Both the position numbers and the translations under genes were made by a program. Below are positions 13,100 through 27,479 of a stretch of 64,000 nt of DNA, piece after piece. Numbering within the stretch: the stretch's first letter is position 1; the number at the start of each line of letters is the position of its first letter. Under the pieces are notes generated by a model. The model did not search any database. It was not told the origin of the DNA and saw only the letters and a list, made by a program, of their open reading frames with translations. Where the stretch lies: contig NJPS01000054.1 of NCBI GenBank assembly GCA_002946415.1, positions 62,001 through 126,000 of the forward strand, given 5' to 3'. This DNA is from Rutstroemia sp. NJR-2017a BVV2. Lineage: Eukaryota > Ascomycota > Leotiomycetes > Helotiales > Rutstroemiaceae.

Positions 13100-16000
13100 A
13101 TATATAATATATTGCTTAGATAAGCAGGTTTTAGCTATAAGCTTATATTTGATCCTTTCTACTCTCCTATTTTGCCTATAACCAGTTACGCCCAAAATTG
13201 TTGAAATAATAATCGTTGTTACTATAAAACTAAGAAGCTCCTTATATATTCTTTTTAAACTTATACTTAGTATATATCGAGTATCGACTTTTAAAATTCT
13301 ATTCTTCCTTTTTGTATATCCTTCGTTGCTTGTATTCATCTCCAAGAATATTCTTAAAAATATCGATTTTGTATAGTGTTGCTATGGAAACGAAAACTTA
13401 AACTTTAAAATCTCCGGTATTATCCTAACTAAAAATAAGTGAATTTAAGGAAATAAAGAAAAATATAAGGAATCCTCTTCCTCCGATACTACTTCTCTTT
13501 TCGGATTACCTATTCTTCTATATATATAATAAGCTTGTTATTATTTAGTATTTTCTCGAGTACTTTGTTTGGAGTTGCTTTCGTTATAGTATCAGCTAGA
13601 TTATTATCTCCTTTGATCTATTATACTTCAGCTAGCTTTTGCTGTTTGTACAATTGTTATAATACTATAATATCGATTATTAAATACTTCTCTTTAGTTA
13701 TCCCAAACTTAACTAGGTAGTTGTATAAGCTATATAAATCGGTATATACCACAATTGGTAGTGCTAGTAGATATAGCTGCTTTAGGATTATATCAAGTAT
13801 TTGGTTTATAATGATAGCTATATCGATACTAGCAACTATTGTATAGATCTCGGAAGTAAGAATGCTTCTAGTTATATATTTGCTTTTAGTACTACTTCAA
13901 TATATAAGATTGCTTCTTATTTTGAATATTTCGGCTATATACTCTTCGGTTACTATAAAAATAACGAACTCTATTTACAAACTAAGGTCCTTATTATTAG
14001 TAAACGAGCTATCAATATATACGAAGAGCTTAGTATAACTCAGATTTAGCAATATATAGTATAGTCCTCTTTCTAGGTTATCTATTTGCTACTAGAGATA
14101 TTTATTAAGTACTTGTATATCGTTATCTATAGGTTCCTGATATTGAGCTGTAACCGAAAAATCGAAGCTAGCTTCTGGCTGATATATACTTGAGAGATAA
14201 ATACCTCTAGTATATTACTCGCAATAGTTATTTGTATACTACTTAGATACTAGCTTAACTATCTTGATCTTCTAGTCTTATCCCTTCTATATAATCAATA
14301 GCTTATCCCCTTTTTGAATTAGGCAGTATCTATTGAAGGTTAGGGAGCTTACGGATATAAGTATTTTTGCTGGCTTTGTAAGAAAACTAGTTCTCTTTAA
14401 CTCTTATACTTCCTTATTATAGAATACTTTACTTCCTAGGATAAGTATATTATCGGTTTGTAAAGCAACTACTGCAAATATATCCTATATAGTAGTAATT
14501 AAGAGGTATAGATTATACAAGGATATTTCTATATTGAGCTTCTCGCGGTGGTATATATAGTATATAACCTACCAATATATACCTACTTCTGTTATACTAT
14601 ATAGGGGTTTGTAGATAATCATTATTGTTCTTTTAGGATACTAGTATTCGATCTGCTTTGGTAACCTAGCAATAATTATATAAGCTAGTTCGGTAATCGA
14701 TTATAGATATACTTATATAATATCGTATATACTTACTCTCATCCCTTATACTTGGAATATAGGGACTAATACTTTTAGTAAATATTGATTTGATCTCTAT
14801 ACTATAGGTGTTTATATAAAAATACTCTTTTTGCCTTGGTCGTTATACCCTTATACTATAAACCTGCTCTTTTTATATAAAGCTGATATTGTTTTACCCT
14901 TCACCTTATTGACTAGTCTGGTATTGAAGATATATCCTTTATATATAGTTGGATTGTACTATACTATTTCGAAGATACTATAAGCAATCAAGCTATCAAT
15001 TTCCGTCTATTGAGAGAACTTGAAGAATGCTCCTACTATAGTAATAGTGCCTTATATATATAGTTACTATACTAGGTTATAGTCACTTTACTCCTTCTTT
15101 ATCAAGAATACTTCCGTATATCGGAATAGGATAATAACCTACAGGATCAGCTTCTGGGGAGCTATTATACCGTCCTTTTTATAGCTATACTGAACGAGAG
15201 AAGGTTCGGTTTCAATTTGGTATTCTGGAAGCTCTTCTAAATAGAAGAGTTTAATAGATATTGTTCTAAAACAGGTTGGACCTATTAATATCTATATAAT
15301 CCTATTTTCTCCTTCTATACCGATAAGCTTATATAGTCTAGTCCATCCGCCCTTTTCTCGGTATATATATATATCCGATTACAAAGGGAGATTAATTAGC
15401 TTTGATATTCTTAGTCCATTTCTAGCTTCTAGAGTATCTCTTATTTATCGTTGAGCATTATACTTATATATTTCTACCATTACCTTTTCAACTACCTTAG
15501 CTTATATATATATAGATAGTAATGGGATTGATTGATGGTTAAGTCGAGGGTAGATACCGAAGACTAAGAAAGTAGGTACTAGTCTATCTAGACCTGCTAT
15601 ATCATTGATTGTTTTAACAGCTATTTGTAGTATATCATCTTGGGAGATCTACTTATCCTACAACTCTTTGCTCAAGATCTCATATACTTATCGGAGAGAG
15701 GTATAATAGCACTCGACCTTATCTATACTATTATATATTTCGACTAGTACCTTCTTTACCTCGGAACCTATAGTATATATATTTTGCTGAAACTCATTAG
15801 ATACGAAGTTGGTTTTTATATTATATATAATATAATCTGGTGGTCTTTGGTATATATTAATCCAGTATATATATACAGTATTCTATATAGTTTTCGCTAA
15901 GATATTTTTTAAGAAGTATATTATATTAAATATTGTTGCTTCGTCTACAAGGTAAAGTACTAGTATATCTCCTAGGTATATAATATCGATGATAACGGTA

Positions 16001-18440
16001 TAGTTGAAATCGATATCGTCTTTGATCGTAAATTTGAACCTACCTAGTAACTTGGTATATAACTGATAGTGCCTATAGTACTTAGTAAGGTATTCTAGTA
16101 TATATATATTAATATCCTCTTGTCCTGCTTTCTCTAGCAGTAGTAATAGCTTGTATATAGATAGATATCCGAAATATTGATATAGCTGTTTCAGTTCTTT
16201 TTCTGTTATATAGACTTGTATAATTGTTTCCTCTTTCTTTAGAAGCATCCAAGGATATCCCCATTTCCGAACGATAGAGATAATATTATCTCCTTATATA
16301 AGGATATTATGTAGGTTATCAAACTATATATTTATCTTATCTATATCCTGGATATAGTAGAGAAAGGGGGTATTGGCCGTAACGATATAAAAAATAATTA
16401 TACCTACTAGTATACTAACGATAGTAGTACTTTTAATACTTACTATTCCTTTCCCGAAACAGATTGTATAGTCCTTATCGTCTATCTGGGTAAGTACAAT
16501 ACTAGGGTCTTCTCGCTATAGTACTTGAAATTGAGGTTCTCCTACTGTAGAGATACCAAATACTCTACTATCCAATATAATCCCCTGGAACTTGACTATA
16601 GAATATCGTTCTTCAAAGATAAAGATCTCTTCGTATTATATTTAAGATAGCTTTAAGTCCTCTTATATAAAGAGGTATATAGTACTCTAGTCAAGAAATA
16701 TACTAATTGCCTACTGGCTATCGATTGGGCTAAGTTCTGTAAGTATTTGCTTATATATAATTCCTCTTTGATCTTCTGGTACTTTTTCTTCTTATTGCTC
16801 TTCTTCGTATTAGATATATTGCTCTGTTTTACCATTGCTTAAATCTTCTTCTACTATTAGTTACTCCTTATAGTTATCAAATACTTTCTTTATTTCTATA
16901 CTAAGATAGTTTATAGACTAGTATCCTTCTTTCTTATATATAAGGTACTTCTTTCCAGGTTATCCTAGGTGTTTATAGAGTACTTATACCCTTACAGTCT
17001 ACCTTTCTCGAGCAGGGGGCTGTTGCGGAGTATTACAGCTATAATAGATATGAGAACCTTTGTACTTTCGATCGATCCAGTACTGCTTATTCGCAACAAG
17101 TATAGTAGATTGCTAACAGTTGTATACAATAGTAGTAATAGAGTTATATAGATCTGAGTATACTAACTCAAAGGTATCTGATAGCTTGTATAGTACAAAG
17201 CTATAGTTAGGTATACTTTAGTATATATTGAGGACTTAATCCTATAGATTATACTTGTTTTGATACTTATATAACAAGCCTTTCTGTAGGATACAGACCT
17301 TATCAAAGAGTAGTTCTAGGTATTGTAGTTCAGTCTTATTAGGGTGCTACTGTTGTATATTTTGGTATATAATAGACCTCTACTTAGATAAGTAGATCTA
17401 CTTCTGTTTGCTTATCTCGAAGTACTCCTAGATTATATCTTATATTATATAAAAGAAGAGGTTCTTCCCTAAGATCTGATTGAAGAAGTAATCCAATACC
17501 CAATCTCTTAGGATAAATGAGAATCCGAAGGTATATATTTCTGGAGATAAGCCTACTTTTATATAGCAATCCCAGAAGATTCTAAGCTTGATATCAATCA
17601 CTTTATATATCTTACCACTGTACTTCTTCCGGTCATCATTTAAAAGCTTATATAGGTCACTTAGCTACTTACTGTATATTAAGGGGTCCTGTATAATGAT
17701 AATTGCGGAATCTAAAGTAGGATATAGGATGCTGCTGATATAGCCAGAAGGATTCCAAATAGGGGTAGGGTGCTGAACCCGGGCTTCCCCGCCAATTTCT
17801 AGTATATATACTGGTTTCTCGGCCTTCTGTTACTTTGGCGGGTTTCGATCTATATCTGGGACTACGGAAGAGATCTATAGTACTTCCACTATAGGTCGAA
17901 GAAGACTAGTTTGCTTGTCTAAAGCCCTTACTTTAGGAGATTCATAGTAGGTTCTAAGTTACTGGAATTCCTCTTTTGTCTATTTATAGGATTTCTCTTC
18001 TCTAAGAAGTACTATAAAGACCTTAGTATATAATCTGCCTCCAATAATATCTTGAACGAATACCCCTTGTTCCATTATATATATTTGTAGTTGACAGAGG
18101 AGTACTATATTAGCTAGAACAAATAGCTCTTCTATTTATCCTTCGAAATCATTATAATATATAATCTATAGATTATAGTTAGTTTCTTTTACTTATATAG
18201 TCTATATAATAAATTGGATAATATAGATGGTAATAGTAGTCTTTATACAGAATAACTTATCTGAGAAGTTATAGTCCTTATAGAGTAGTATAGTATTGAT
18301 TATATACTAACTCCATCCTTCAGGGATATAGTCTTGGGGTACCATTATAGATATAGGTTACTATATACAGATCGGAGTATCTTGTTAGTCTGTAGTTAAG
18401 GGGGATACTTAGCCAATAACCGAAGTATATAGTAGTATCA
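13100..18440 (-). pseudogene. Copia-B gag-pol remnant
   Basis: On minus, 15883-16248 keeps 121 open codons of the gag-pre-integrase/integrase junction: ELKQLYQYFGYLSIYKLL (for the H-x4-H part of the zinc finger, with His changed to Tyr by C-to-T), then YYRHYQLY and DDIDFNYTVIIDIIYL, the integrase core start. RT is recognisable near 14420-14480 as VVALQTDNILILGS, the LQTDD form of the catalytic motif. RNase H follows in about 13540-14050. Gag should lie in 16800-18440. Several stops and lost zinc ligands show it is dead. Confidence 0.8.
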
Positions 18441-18461
18441 ATAGGATCAACCACTGATCAG

Positions 18462-18832
18462 TATTGGTTGGATCTTCTAATAAAAGTAATATATTCAAAA
18501 GAGGGAAGATCCAACAAGATCATATAAACTTATACCGATATTTACCTAGAATACTAGGCTGAGTATATAATAATTAGCTTATATCAATAAGTAAAATCGT
18601 CTTATTCTTCTACAACTAACTAACCATATAATAGCTTATTTATAGTATATAATAAGTATACTCCGAAGCTCCTTTTAATACTCTCCGGTACTCCAGCTTC
18701 AATATATATAGATGTATAGATAGGTATATAGCAACCTAAAATATATACAGCTATTTTGATAAGGTATACTTTATACCTAAGGTATAATAGCTTATATAGC
18801 TATTACTTGGCCAAAGTACCGATATTCCGATA
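18462..18832 (-). repeat. Copia-B LTR, right copy (371 bp)
   Basis: Gapless partner of 12693-13063. Followed by TSD GTTAA and resumed Copia-A sequence. Confidence 0.92.
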
Positions 18833-18837
18833 GTTAA

Positions 18838-21800
18838 GTATTATTGTAACTAATTTAGAATATAAATTCAACTTAGTATTTCTTGAATTCAAGAAACTTT
18901 TTACCTTTTATCCAACTATTCTATCAAATATACTAATAAGTAATTCTATAATAGTATATTCAATATTAAGTTATAAAATCTGTTATTTATATTATAAATC
19001 AAAAGATCCTTTATTATTAAGAGAAGATAATATAAACTAATAATATAACCAAATAAGTTATCTAAAACAAAAAGTATTTGAAAAACTTATATACTTTATA
19101 AAAAGTATTCGAATCAAAGATTTAAAATATATTGATTATAAGAATTATATATAAATATATACTAAGTAGATTATCAAATATAATTTAAATAATCGATCTT
19201 CTCTATAACTATTTTATAAAATTATATAGAATCTATTTGATTTCCCAAATTTATATAATAGAATATTATAGTTATTATTAATCAAAGAAGTATTTAGTAG
19301 GAAACTCTTCGGATTCCTATTATATTAGAAATTATACTTTAAGGTATTTAGTATAATAATTATATTCGAGATCTAGATATAATATTAGTATAGATTAGTA
19401 ATTTATATAATCAAATAGAATAATAATATCTCTATTATTTCAACTATAGATATAACTTTATATTAGAGATAGATTATAGAACAAAGTATCGAAATTGAAT
19501 TATCTCTATCTAATACTTATAAGTTGAATAAAGTTGTAGAACAAACTAATTAGGAAGTAATTATAAAAATAATCAAAATATGAATAAATATAAACTTATT
19601 AGAGAACTTTTAAGTCGAAATTATTTAGACTATAATTTACCTTTATAATATTAGTCTATTTCAAGAACGAGATTTCAAAATCCTAAATAAAATATTCGAA
19701 TTATAGTTCCGATTATATTTTCGTTGATATAATTCTATATTAGTTACCTAGATTACTTTAGATCTTCAATCTAATTAAAGTGGAATTTATTATTATAGAT
19801 ACCAAATCTATTTTTTAGATAAGAATAGAGAAATAAACAAAAAGAGAAAATAATATAAATTAAATTCTAGAATATATATTAGTTATCTAGTAAGTTATAT
19901 CCTAGGAATATTAATCTATAGAATATAGATATTATAACTTAAATAAGTTATTATTACGAGAAATATTATATTCAATAAGAAACTAATATATTTTTACAAA
20001 AATAAGCCTAGCTTGATACTACTAATTGATCAAATTATAGAACTTGTTTATAAGTTTAACGAAAAGATAGATCTTTAACTAGATAGATCTATCTTAGAAA
20101 GTAATAATATAATTCACCAAATAGATATTATAATAGGAATCTTATAACTCTCTATTTTATTAGAAAATCAAAATACTATATCGAACTACTTTTTGATCTC
20201 GGGGATAAATATTATCGATAAAGATAATAATAAGAAACCAAATAGTAGTTCTAAACCCAATAATATATTAGATTATCTAGATAATAGTAAAGAACTATAA
20301 ATAGAGAAATCAAATCTATTTATATTAAATAAAGAATTAAATATAAAGAAACTATATTTACTTACTTAAAGTAAAGGATTACTAAAAGTTGATTTATATC
20401 TTTCTATTATAAGTAAAAGAATTAAAAACTAAACTTATATATAATTACTAAGAGAAAACCTATTTTTTTCTATTATAAGAAAAAGAATTAAAAGCTATAT
20501 ACTTATTTAGCAAAGATTCAATAATCCGAAGAACAATAATATAACAGATATTATAATATATATAATATCAATATTTAGAAATAGGAATAGTTATAAATAT
20601 TAAAGTAAAGATAATATTGACTTAAATAAATCTAATACTATTATAGATTTTGAGTTTACTAATATTACAGATATATTCTATAAAATATATAAAAGTAGTT
20701 TAGATAATAAATCTACTAATCTAAATCAAATAAGATATTTACTATTAATATAAGTATCTATATAATCTGATTATAACAACAATAATATAGAAAATAGATT
20801 ACTATTTCTGAAGTATATTTATCTTTATAAAGTTGCTTAATTATAAACTAAGAAAAGAATTACTTTTATAAAGATCGATATACTCTCAAATCCAATTAAG
20901 AGAATTCTAGATTCTTCTTCTAATTATTTACTAGAATAAATATCAAAACGATCTTGACTAGAGATTATTATATTTTACCGAAAAATCACTTTAGATCGAG
21001 ATCTTATCTAGTTTACTAAGATCCAAATATCTAGCTAATAGAAAAATAGATAAATTCAATATTTCAAATCCAAATATAAAAGATAATATATCTATATTTT
21101 TATCAGTATTTTAATTACTTAATATTTAGAGGATCAAGATATTAATCTACTTAATAACTTTCATTTTATTTTATAATCTGATTAGTTTAGGATAAACAAG
21201 AATAAAGAACAAAACTGATATATAACTTTATATAATATTATTATAGTAACTATTATCCAAAAACCCAAAGTTGTTAATTTATAATCTCGATTACTACTTC
21301 GAATCTATATAAGTAATATCACCAAATTATCTAAGTATTACTATTAATTACAGAATTATCTTTTTAGATATTGGTTTAAAGAGAACTATAATTAGGAAAT
21401 CAAAGTACTTATATTATATAATATTTAATAAAAAGTTCTATTCGATTTGATAATAACTAAATCTATTCTACTAAAGTAGATATTTGATTACAAAACAGAT
21501 TAGAAAGATTATATAATATAATACCAATCCTGATTAGTAATTAGAGACAATCTTTAAGTAAAGAATATAATTGAATCTATCTATATAACTATTTTTATAT
21601 TATATTTCTTTAGAATTATTATAGCAATTATAATCAAACTTGATTTTGAGAACAAATAATTTGATATAATCAATATATTTATAAATATATTATATAATCT
21701 AAGTAGTGAATTAGTATATTATAGATTATTAGATAGATACTAAATTCCAGAAATATATATTATTATTGATTATACTCTTTATAGATTATAAGATTTATCT

Positions 21801-22860
21801 ATTATTTAGTTTAAGAACTTTATTACTATATTAATATCTCTAGAAACAATTTCTTGTAAAGAAGAATTATATATCTATCTATATTATAATAGAAAGATTT
21901 TATTCTTTTCTTTATTGATAACTTCTAAGTATTCTATTATAAAAGGAATAAGTAAGCTATTAAAATATTTATTAAGAAAATCAAAATAGTATATAAACTT
22001 CGAGAACTTAGAGATATAATTTGGTTTCTAGATATATAGATCTTTAGAGACTGATAATAAAAGAAACTATAATTAGTTTATAATATTTATATTGAGAAGA
22101 TTATATATAAATTCGACCAAATTGATAAATAACTAATCTTAATATTACTTCTAATTATTAAGTTCAGAAAGAATATCAAAATAGTTTATCTATTCAAAAT
22201 CAAGGAATTTCAAGAAAAAATTGGTTCAATTCTATATATAGTAATTACTCTATAAGTAGATATAATATTTGTAATATTATAGTTTAGTTACTATCTAACT
22301 AATTTAAGCTAAATCTATATTGAGGTTATTGATTATTATATCTATTATCTATAAGGAATACAGTTTTTAATAATCGAATATAATATAGATTATATAGTTT
22401 AACTCTTAGTTATATCAGATATATTATTTACAGATAATCAAATAACTAAGTATTTATCTCAAGAATATATTATAAACTTATTCGGTAGATTAATTTTGTA
22501 GAAAGCTATTTGGTAAGATATTATTATTATATCTATAACCGAAACAGAATTACTTGGTATAGAATATACTACTAAAGAGATTATAACAATAATAAAATTA
22601 TTTAAAAAGATCAATTTACAAATCGAGGATCCTATTATAATCTATTATAATAATATATAAGTAATCTAGTTAGTTATAAAAGCAAATAAGCAAATCTCAA
22701 TAAAGCTTTAGTATATTGATATCTAGAATATATAGTTGAGATAGAAGTATAAGAAGAAAAACTTTGATATTACTTATTTCTCTACTAATAATATATTAGT
22801 AGATAGATTAACTAAGAACCTTATTAGATAAAACTTCGAATATTTCAAGATATTACTTAA
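18838..22860 (+). pseudogene. Copia-A pol remnant: integrase region, RT, RNase H
   Basis: Reading through stops, the RT part (about 21590-22000) shows IIIAIIIKLDFENK*FDIINIF, standing for the family's MAIAA...LxQxDVxxAF block. RNase H at 22240-22850 shows DIIFVILQFSYYLTNLS, ETELLGIEYTTKEI, YINDI-type and ILVDRLTKNL segments, the last being the ADxLTKPL terminus of Copia pol. Integrase should lie in 18838-20500 but is too decayed to map precisely. Confidence 0.72.
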
Positions 22861-22869
22861 TCTATAAGA

Positions 22870-25025
22870 TATCTAAAGTAAGATTGAAGAAGTTAAATAA
22901 TCTACTTATTACCAAAATATAAGGATAATAGAGAATATCTATAGTATTTTGTTAAGTTATATACTAGAATATTAGTTCTAACTATTTAAAGCAAAACCAG
23001 CTACTAACCAAGCAAATAACCTACAAAATAGTTAGTATCTATAAATAAGTAGAGTAAACTTATTTATTACTCTTGATAATATCTCTTGAAGATAAATAAT
23101 TATTATATAACTTCTTCTCTAATTCTTGGTATTTATCTTACCAATCTTATACTTTTCTATTTTAGTATTCTCAATAATATTATCTTTATTATTATAAAGA
23201 TACTCTATTATCAAGTAGAAAGTAATATAATACTTTTTCTTAGTCTAATTAATAAGTTAGCTAATCTAGCAGATTATAAATATAAATTAATCTTATCTTC
23301 TTATCTCTATCTAATCGATAGATTAAATATCTATAAGCAATCTTCTGAAGTACTAGATATAAAAATTTATAAATATAAATCTTATACTAGAAATAATAAT
23401 AATTCCGAATCTTAGTTATATTAGTATTATAAAACTCTTATTTAGAATAAGATTTAGTTATAATAGACCGAATATAATATTAATAAAGATATTCAAATTT
23501 ATTATCTTTAATATAAGTAGATAGACAAGATAAACAATATAATTGTTTTTTGATATAAATAATAACTATAATCTAGAATAATTAGTGAATAAGAAGAATC
23601 TTAGAACAAAGAGGAAATTCAGAATAAACAATAGAGAAATAATAATAGAAAGTAGATAGTAATAAATTATTACTAGATTTAAAATCTATATTACTCTTAT
23701 TAGTATACTTATTAGAGCTTGTTACCGAAATTTGATTATTTCTAAATTCGGAGATAGGATTATTTTCTATAACAGATATAGATCTATTTTCTATAATAAA
23801 TATAGATCTATTTTCTATAATAGATATTGAACTATCTTTAATAGATTACTTATTACTTACAATCTTACTAATAGATTATATAATAATATAACTAGTATAA
23901 CCAAAACTGATCTATCTTCTTTAAGAATTAGTAAATCTAGGATCTTTATTCTAAAAAAGTATTCTATTTTCTCGATTCTAAGAAATATCAATATCCAAAA
24001 ACTTATCTATCTTATCTTTAATAGAAAGATTACTTTATATAAAGATACTATCTATAGATAATATCTTATAGTTATTTTACTAAAGTGGAAAAATTAGTAT
24101 ATAAAGATAAAGATAAAAAAAGTGAAAATATAAGAATAATCCAGAAAATCTATTTACTAAATAATTATTAAGATATATCTTTTCTACTTTATCTTCAAAA
24201 TTATAAAAAAGACTAGTAACTACTTTATTTTTAGAATCAACTATAATTATTCTAGAATCATCTTTCAAATAATTAGTAATCAATTAATCTCCAAACTACT
24301 AGGTTAAATCTATATAAATAATTAGGAAAATTTATCTCTAGAAGACTACTAGCCAAAAATGAAGAATTATTATTCTTATTATAAATAAGATATTTCAATT
24401 ATTGATATTAAGAATATCTATTTTGCTACTTTTGCTATTTATAATAATACTTCACTAGATTATATATAAGTATAATTGAAATAAAGTATTAATTGTGAAA
24501 AAAGGTAGTAATTGGAAACAGAATATAGTGATGGTAATAATGGAAAATAGTATATAAAAGAGAAGAAAGGATTTAGAAAAAGAATAAAAAGAGAAGAATA
24601 TTTAAGTTTACTAAATATAGAGCTAGTAAATATATTATCGTCCAAAAATTATAACAAACAATAACTATAATAGATATAGTATTAGTAGTTACTATTGTAA
24701 CTATGATCCGATTAATAAATATTTATCCAAAAGATTTACCGAAAACAAACTAAATATTTATTATTGAAGCTATCTGTTTTTTGTATAATATAATAAATAC
24801 TCTTAAGTAAAGATAACCAAAAATTGAGGTCTTTACTTTTATAATATATTTGCTATTAGATCGGAATAGTAGCAATATATATAGTAATATATATTTTTAT
24901 ATATAAGGTAAATAACCAAGTATTAGTATATAAAGACTAGATCTGATATATTATAATTAAATACTAGCCAGATATATTATATAGTCCGCGAAGTAAAATA
25001 GATTGAATATTCAATCTAGAAGATA
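22870..25025. other. Extra 2.1-kb segment of Copia-A between RNase H and 3' LTR
   Basis: Copia elements normally end shortly after RNase H, but here about 2.1 kb precede the 3' LTR. Plus-strand 23086-23415 is open for 109 codons. Minus-strand 24080-24283 and 24460-24645 are open too, with lysine/isoleucine-rich or hydrophobic composition that I cannot assign. No second LTR pair or TSD was found inside. It may be an extra ORF, a captured sequence or an unrecognised fifth insertion. Confidence 0.4.
23763..23834. repeat. 24-bp tandem repeat, three copies
   Basis: Three head-to-tail copies of a 24-bp unit (TTTTCTATAAnAnATATAGA + TCTA). Copies 1 and 2 differ at two positions; copy 3 decays at its end. 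The period is a multiple of three, and on the minus strand it reads as an open octapeptide repeat (IENRSISI type), so it may once have been coding. Confidence 0.6.
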
Positions 25026-25343
25026 TATTATAGAAGTAGATAGTAAAGCTAGTGAAATCAGATATAAATAGATCAAATTAACTAGTTGAGTTAGCTAATA
25101 ATCTAATCTAAATAATTATACTTTTCGAGTTATAGAAGCTACAAATTATAATTTAGAAATACTAACTTAACTAATTATTTCAAGATAAAAGTCTTCTCTT
25201 TTTCTCCGAGTTTGGAGAATATAGTAATTATTGATTAGATATAAATATTTGTAAAAAGATTATTAGATAGAAAATAATCAACTAATTCTATTATCTTAAT
25301 TTCTCTTTCTATAATTTGGTTATAAGATATTTATAATATAACA
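25026..25343 (+). repeat. Copia-A 3' LTR (318 bp)
   Basis: Partner of 10479-10796. Followed by GAAAT, after which Gypsy-2 RNase H resumes. Confidence 0.92.
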
Positions 25344-25348
25344 GAAAT

Positions 25349-26600
25349 ACTTGTAATTATTAAATTATTTATATATTAATATATTGAGTTTACTAGTACC
25401 TTATATTAGATCTAAGTATTTATAGATTATAAAGTATTTGAATACTTTATAATAATCAAGATTTTTAATATAAAACAAGTTTAATAAATTGAACTATTAA
25501 TAAATTATCACTTTCTGATTATATATCGATTTAGTAAAGAGAACCTTTTAGTAGATATATTGATATATAAAGTTGATAAACTAGATTCTTAGAATAAGAT
25601 AAAAAAAGAATATTATAATTAATAATTATTTAAAGATATATAGATTATTTCTAAGATCTTAGTTTTATATATTCGAATTTATTTCAACCAAACTAATTAT
25701 AAAGATATTAACTTACTTGATTTAAATATTATAGTAAATTCTTAGAATCTAATTATATATATTTTATAAGCAAATTGTAATTAGAAAAGTTTATAACTAT
25801 TATATCTTTAAATACTTAAAAGTAATTTAATTCTGGAACTGAAAAATAAATTATTACTTTACTAGAAACAACTAATTATATCTGATATAGATAATCTCTA
25901 TATATTATTTATTCGAGAAATATATAATATAGTATCGATAGTTTATTTAGATATTAAAAAAATCTTTTTATTATTCTCAAATTAATATTACTAATATAAT
26001 ATCTCTATAGATATTATTAATTATATATATAACTATTATATCTATTACTATAATTCTATTTCAAGAAATAAGATTTCTAGTTTATTATATTTCTTATCTA
26101 TTTTGATATATATATAAAAGTATATTATAATAAATTATTATAATTTTAATAAAGATAAATATAGATATAATAATATTCTAGTAATTATCAATTAACTAAG
26201 TAAGTAAATTGTTATAATATTATATTATAAAATAATTATTATACAAAAATAAATTAAACTCTATTTTATATATATTTATAGATATTATAGAACTCTAATT
26301 ACTATATTTTCTGATTAAAATTTATAATTTATCTTATCTTTTTAGTAGGAATTTAATAATATTCTAGATACTAAAATAAAACTTTCGATTATAGATTATC
26401 TATAAACTAATAACTAAACTAAGATTTATAACTAATATTTATAATAAAGATTAAGATCCTTTATTAGCTATTACCAAGATAACTAATTTAAGTTCTTATC
26501 TATAATAGATTATATATAATTGATATTATTATATATTTTTCTAAAAGATCTATTATCTTTTGAAATATTTTATAAATATATTTCTAGAACTTTATAAAAT
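25349..26600 (+). pseudogene. Gypsy-2 pol remnant, 3' part (RNase H end and integrase)
   Basis: The reading that stops at 10478 resumes here with ILVIIKLF...YIEF, collinear with Gypsy-1 at about 4630-4700. An integrase core follows at about 26110-26580, with blocks parallel to those at 5390-5860. This continuity across 14.9 kb is independent evidence for the insertion of Copia-A. Confidence 0.78.
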
Positions 26601-27479
26601 TGGAAAGTTGAATTTTAACTTATTATAAAAAACCTTAATTTATAGAAAATATATATATATATCTATAGAAATTATAAAATATTAGAATATATTTATAAAT
26701 TAATCTAAAAAGCTCAAATATATATAATAGAATTTGCAAATAAATATAGAAGATTTATAAATTTCGATATAAGTAATTATATCTAATTGGATATATAGTA
26801 TTTACTAATTTAATATCTATTAAAAAAACTAAACTATCTTATAGATAAATACTTCAAAGTATTTAAGAAGATTAGCTATTTCTACTATCTAAAGCTTTTA
26901 GATATTATATAGATTTATAATATCTTCTTTATTAAGAAGTTATATAAAGTAATTAATAACTTTTTGTTTATATAATATAATAACTCTCTATTATTAATCA
27001 ATATTATCGATATTGATAAATATATTATAAAGTAGATTCTAGTATATAAGTTAATATATAAATTACTAGTATATTATATCTAATAGTAAAATTATAATAT
27101 TGATCTGATTTAGTATTCGGTTTCCGATTTCAAGATTTTATTATTACTTTTATATAATTTCTACTTAGCTAATCCTATATTATCTAGTTTATCTATATTA
27201 TTTTCTAAATAGTTATATCTATATTAAGAAAGTAAAGAGAATTATAACTATCTTGAAAATAACTACTTTATAATACCGATATAAAAGAAGTATTTTCTTT
27301 TATTATTTACTTAATAATTAAAATATTTATTCTCAATTCCAAATCTATTATATACTATTTATTTAACTTCACTTCTTATACTTATTTAGCTATAAAATAT
27401 ATAAGTTATTAATTAATAGAACTACTAGATATAATTATAAGAAGATATAAAGATATATCTTATTTAAAGAAGAAGATAG

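Larger units (their letters stand above)
12693..18832 (-). mobile_element. Copia-B: Ty1/Copia LTR retrotransposon nested in Copia-A, minus orientation
   Basis: LTRs of exactly 371 bp are at 12693-13063 and 18462-18832. The TSD GTTAA is intact at 12688-12692 and 18833-18837. Total size 6140 bp, normal for Copia. Orientation is minus: the pol blocks read on that strand, and a purine tract (GAAAAAGAAAAAG on minus, about 13071-13083) abuts the left LTR as polypurine tract. Read on minus the LTR starts TATCGG (TGTCGG) and ends CCAATA (CCAACA). Visibly higher GC than everything around it and longer open stretches indicate the youngest insertion with the least RIP. Confidence 0.92.
10479..25343 (+). 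mobile_element. Copia-A: Ty1/Copia LTR retrotransposon nested in Gypsy-2 RNase H
   Basis: LTRs of exactly 318 bp are at 10479-10796 and 25026-25343. The 3' copy ends TAACA, an original CA terminus. The TSD GAAAT is intact at 10474-10478 and 25344-25348. Internal coding order in plus is aspartic protease (about 12320-12680), integrase region (from 18838), RT (about 21590-22240) and RNase H (about 22240-22850). The protease-RT-RNase H blocks identify Copia, while integrase is too decayed to read clearly. Own DNA is about 8.7 kb after removing Copia-B, long for a Copia element; the excess is mostly between RNase H and the 3' LTR (22870-25025). Confidence 0.9.

Noticed and set aside
13034..14049. 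Open frames of 60-100 codons on both strands inside Copia-B as host genes
   Set aside because: They are antisense or out-of-frame stretches of Copia-B pol kept open by AT-rich composition.
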